Assembly (NCBI GenBank): GCA_002067405.1
Contig: MVRP01000002.1
Coordinates: 1-64,000, forward strand
Length of the DNA: 64,000 nucleotides
Reading direction: 5' to 3'
Source: Syntrophorhabdaceae bacterium PtaU1.Bin034
Lineage (GTDB): Bacteria; Desulfobacterota_G; Syntrophorhabdia; Syntrophorhabdales; WCHB1-27
The translations under genes and the position numbers were made by a program. Positions 61,353-64,000 of this stretch are shown here, in pieces (the first letter of the stretch is position 1; each line of letters starts with the position of its first letter). The notes under the pieces were generated by a model, which searched no databases, was not told the DNA's origin, and was given only the letters and a program-made list of their open reading frames with translations.

Positions 61353-62919
61353 CCTTGCGCGTTCCCCCCTCTTCCCCGGTAAAACCCTCCAATTCCGCCC
61401 TGATGACGAACTTGTCGGTATTTGTTCTGGAGTCCCTGACCGTCGGTGAAGCGAACTCCGCCTTCTTCAGGTACTTCGACTGCTCCAACTTCGGCAGCAC
61501 CTCTGAAGCCGAGACAGCATACCCCTCCAGGTCCACGGTCTTCTCGGTCATTCTTACCCTCGTGAGCCATACACTTTTCGGCAGAATCGCGGTGAGTTCC
61601 TTCATGATCACGAGCATCATGGGCTTGTCCGCTTTGAAGCCGTTTATCGTCTCGATCTCCGAGCTCAGTTCCTTCACCTCTTTTCTCAAGGCCTCGACCT
61701 TTTTTACCTCTTCTTTCCTGGCCGCTATCTGTCGTTCCATTTCCATGAGTTTTTTTTCTTCCAGGCGGAGAGGGACAAAGACATAGGGAACCCACGTGGC
61801 GAGGACCAGGATACCAAGAATGAGGCTGATCAGGACCGGCCTTCTTGCTTTCCGATCCGTGCCTTTTCTGAGGAGATTGAAACCTTTTGCCCGGGGCCAC
61901 AGGGACTCCACTATTGTCCCTGCGACACTGTACGGGATCGCTTTCCGGCTGAACGACAACCGGCGCCTGATGTCCTCATCACCCAGGACGACAACCGATG
62001 TGCCGAGCACGGATTGCAGGTGGCGGCGATCCTCCTGGATGGAAGAAACGACAACAGGAGGCAGATCCCCGTGATCAGCCTTTGCTTCTTCGATGACAGA
62101 CTTGAGGGCTTGTCCGATCGAGCTTTCCCGTGACCGGGCTCCATTTTCTGCGATGGGGCAGCCAAAGGATGAGGTGAGCATACCGCCACGGACCACGGCC
62201 GCTGAAATCGCGCTGTCTTCAGTCTCCACACATATGGAATCCGCAAATCCCATATAGCTGCAAAGGGTGCCAAGACCCGAAACGTTGACAGTGATCTTTG
62301 CTACCGCGATGCCCTCTTTGGACAGGGCGCCGAGATACGGGTCGATCCACCCGGCCCTTGCTGCTATCACGATGATTTTGAGTTGACTGTCCTTTTCGGT
62401 CAATATCTTGAAGTCGTAGTAGGCATCGTCTGACGTGAAAGGTGTCAGCCTGTCCAGTTCGTACCCCACCGTGCGGTCTATGGTCTCTTTCACCGTAACC
62501 GGGAAACAGGCTGTTCTCATAACGACGCGGTCCGGAGGAATGCTCAAAATCACGGGGAGCTTTGATGCCTTCAGCTCCCTTGCTGCAAGAGCTACAGTGC
62601 CGGCGAAGGCCTCCGGGCCCGGCACACCCACTTCCTGAAAAGCGTAGCTCCTCATTCCCTTTATTCTTATTTTCGAGAAAAACCTCGATCCCGTTGCAAC
62701 CGACACAGACCCCTTCTCCAGGGATACACAGAGAGATTTCTGAGGTGCCAGGATCCCCCGAAAAAGACTGAAAGTGAGAATATTGCCAAGCAATTTCGCC
62801 TGTTTCCCGGTTTTTTCGGCAAGAGCCACCCCTTTCGCCGAAAGCTTCCCTATGGCTTCCGCTCCCTGCACGCGACGCTCATCTTTTTTGAGTAACCGAA
62901 AGACAATCCCCGTACTCAT
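61336..62919 (-). CDS. gspL: GspL-type protein, PilM-like plus PilN-like halves
   Basis: The 527-residue protein has an actin-like cytoplasmic N-terminal half (SLEKGSVSVATGSRFF, then ILSIPPDRVVMRTACFPV and GYELDRLTPFTSDDAYYDFK, as in PilM). A membrane helix (PVLISLILGILVLATWVPYV), a coiled coil and a PilN-like periplasmic domain with LPKSVWLTRVRMTEKTVDLE follow. This is the two-part GspL layout that contacts the secretion ATPase. It overlaps gspK by four bases (ATGA-type). Confidence 0.82.
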   Translation of the reverse strand: MSTGIVFRLLKKDERRVQGAEAIGKLSAKGVALAEKTGKQAKLLGNILTFSLFRGILAPQKSLCVSLEKGSVSVATGSRFFSKIRIKGMRSYAFQEVGVPGPEAFAGTVALAARELKASKLPVILSIPPDRVVMRTACFPVTVKETIDRTVGYELDRLTPFTSDDAYYDFKILTEKDSQLKIIVIAARAGWIDPYLGALSKEGIAVAKITVNVSGLGTLCSYMGFADSICVETEDSAISAAVVRGGMLTSSFGCPIAENGARSRESSIGQALKSVIEEAKADHGDLPPVVVSSIQEDRRHLQSVLGTSVVVLGDEDIRRRLSFSRKAIPYSVAGTIVESLWPRAKGFNLLRKGTDRKARRPVLISLILGILVLATWVPYVFVPLRLEEKKLMEMERQIAARKEEVKKVEALRKEVKELSSEIETINGFKADKPMMLVIMKELTAILPKSVWLTRVRMTEKTVDLEGYAVSASEVLPKLEQSKYLKKAEFASPTVRDSRTNTDKFVIRAELEGFTGEEGGTRKDEQKK

Positions 62920-63944
62920 GGTATCTCACGTCCCGGCCGGTTGCCCTGCCTTACTCCTGCAGGATTCTTGTAGTAGGCATACTTGTATTTCCCGTTTCCC
63001 TCGAGTGTCACTACGGCCTTTACGGCAAGACCGTGCTTTTCTCCTTTTTTGTAGCCTGTCGACTCAATGCTGTAAGCATTCGATTCCGAAGTCCCCACAT
63101 AAGGTTTCATCAGTCTGAAAGATTCGCCCACGATCGATTCTATGTCTTCCGGCGAAGCGATCCGTGCGGAGTTCCGGAAAACGACGATGCGGTCTGCCAT
63201 TTCTCTTGACACTCCCGGTAGCGCAGCGAGGACTTCACCGGGCGCCGAGTTCAGGTTGATTGCCCGTACAGCCGGATCGACGGTGAGAAAATCGATGATC
63301 CCGCTTTTCCCCCGGCTGCCGTAAAGGATCTCGGGGGCAATTCCTCTGACCATCACAAGCTCGTCAAGGGCATCGAACCTGGCGTTCTTCGACCGGTAAG
63401 GAACGGGTAACGACAGATAATAATCTGTTTCTGCCCCGTCAAGCCGGTGCAATTCATCGCTGTCTTTCCAGTCGAGGATCGAGTCGACGATCGTGTCTGC
63501 CTGTTCCTTCGAGACGCCGAGGTTGACCAGAAGGTTGATCAATATGAGCCCCGACGCATCATTGAGCTGATTGAGACCGATCTTCCCTGATTCATCGATG
63601 ATCCGGTAGGTGTAGAAGTCTTCACCCAGCTGTCCTGTATTCAATGTGCCGTCAACTCTTACCGGTTCTGTTCCTGCCACCCTGATATCACTGTCCGGGG
63701 CAACGCCGCGGTACATCAGCTCCATGATCGCCCTTTGAATTCCGGCTTCCGCGAGGAACCTCTTCTCCGCCTTTTGTTTAAAGAAAAGGGTCGCGCGGCT
63801 TTCGGCCCTCACGAGGAACGCGAAGGAGACCACGACAGTCATGAGTATCATCAGGACCCATAGGACCATGAGAAGAGCAACGCCCCGGTCATTCAGGCAA
63901 AAGATAGTTCGGAACATGTTGCGCTTATGCGGCATCTTTAGCAC
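62916..63944 (-). CDS. gspK: Type II secretion minor pseudopilin GspK
   Basis: The 342-residue protein has a prepilin-type start, NDRGVALLMVLWVLMILMTV, with cleavage expected after the Gly. The GspK body follows: FLAEAGIQRAIMELMYRGVA, IDESGKIGLNQLNDASGLIL, ILDWKDSDELHRLDGAETDY and INLNSAPGEVLAALPGV. GspK caps the pseudopilus tip with GspI and GspJ. The start could be GTG 63944, ATG 63935 or ATG 63917; none has a strong ribosome-binding site. Confidence 0.9.
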   Translation of the reverse strand: MLKMPHKRNMFRTIFCLNDRGVALLMVLWVLMILMTVVVSFAFLVRAESRATLFFKQKAEKRFLAEAGIQRAIMELMYRGVAPDSDIRVAGTEPVRVDGTLNTGQLGEDFYTYRIIDESGKIGLNQLNDASGLILINLLVNLGVSKEQADTIVDSILDWKDSDELHRLDGAETDYYLSLPVPYRSKNARFDALDELVMVRGIAPEILYGSRGKSGIIDFLTVDPAVRAINLNSAPGEVLAALPGVSREMADRIVVFRNSARIASPEDIESIVGESFRLMKPYVGTSESNAYSIESTGYKKGEKHGLAVKAVVTLEGNGKYKYAYYKNPAGVRQGNRPGREIP

Positions 63945-63956
63945 CGTTCAACAGCT

Positions 63957-64000
63957 TTACCATCCCGTTTTTCCGAAAGACGCGGCAGAAACCGGAAGAC
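63957..64000 (-). CDS. C-terminal end of an upstream gene, possibly gspJ
   Basis: In one minus frame the edge reads LPVSAASFGKTGW, then TAA at 63957-63959. GspJ proteins tend to end shortly after an LPV. Operon order (gspJ before gspK) supports this. The other two frames also stay open here, so the choice is uncertain. Confidence 0.35.
   Translation of the reverse strand, partial: LPVSAASFGKTGW

Overview
The window reads as a chromosomal segment of a Gram-negative, probably anaerobic bacterium. Outer-membrane porin, Wza/Wzz/YjbH capsule-export proteins, type II secretion genes and a heavy-metal RND pump fix the envelope type. YqeB, a molbindin and a rhodanese that appears to contain selenocysteine suggest a selenium- and molybdenum-using anaerobe. 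My best guess is a Desulfobacterota lineage of the Syntrophorhabdus kind. That placement is an impression from gene content, not a computed result.

Region 1 (1-11,643) is eroded and mobile. It holds the tail of a PIN-domain toxin, two GNAT acetyltransferases, and a relic hydrolase/metallopeptidase pair with several frameshifts. Next come a selenium-molybdenum maturation gene (yqeB) with two small upstream frames, a TetR regulator, a molbindin and a porin. A frameshifted HAF-repeat protein, an excisionase-type HTH protein and another frameshifted gene follow. A RelE/ParD-type toxin-antitoxin pair lies between the 3' remnant of one group II intron and the 5' remnant of another.

Region 2 (11,644-22,514) carries two very large hybrid sensor kinases with the same kinase-receiver ending; the second starts with a MASE3 membrane sensor. 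It also has a DRTGG protein, a ThiF-like fragment and several small exported proteins. On the minus strand is a rhodanese whose frame is crossed by TGA exactly at the active-site loop, followed by a hairpin that looks like a bacterial SECIS element. A NosL-like protein and a secreted beta-rich protein close the region.

Region 3 (22,572-38,423) looks dedicated to copper or heavy-metal handling and redox at the envelope. A CusA/CzcA RND pump and its adaptor sit next to an operon of NosL, a one-helix protein, an FtsX-type permease, its ATPase, an eight-helix membrane protein and a YtkA-like protein. A sensorless NarL-type kinase and two paralogous NarL-type response regulators are encoded divergently. 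A giant multicopper oxidase with six C-terminal repeats, and a Gly/Ala-rich secreted protein, are on the minus strand.

Region 4 (38,725-59,955) is a co-oriented exopolysaccharide locus. It contains a flippase, acyltransferase, three methyltransferases, an asparagine-synthase-like amidotransferase, four glycosyltransferases, a polymerase, a carbamoyltransferase, an initiating sugar-phosphate transferase, and the Wza, Wzz and YjbH envelope components. The genes overlap or nearly touch, so they probably form one transcription unit. The YjbH frame is cut by an in-frame amber codon 62 codons before its natural end.

Region 5 (60,074-64,000, minus) is part of a type II secretion operon: gspC-like, gspM-like, a PilM/PilN-fused gspL, gspK, and the end of what may be gspJ.
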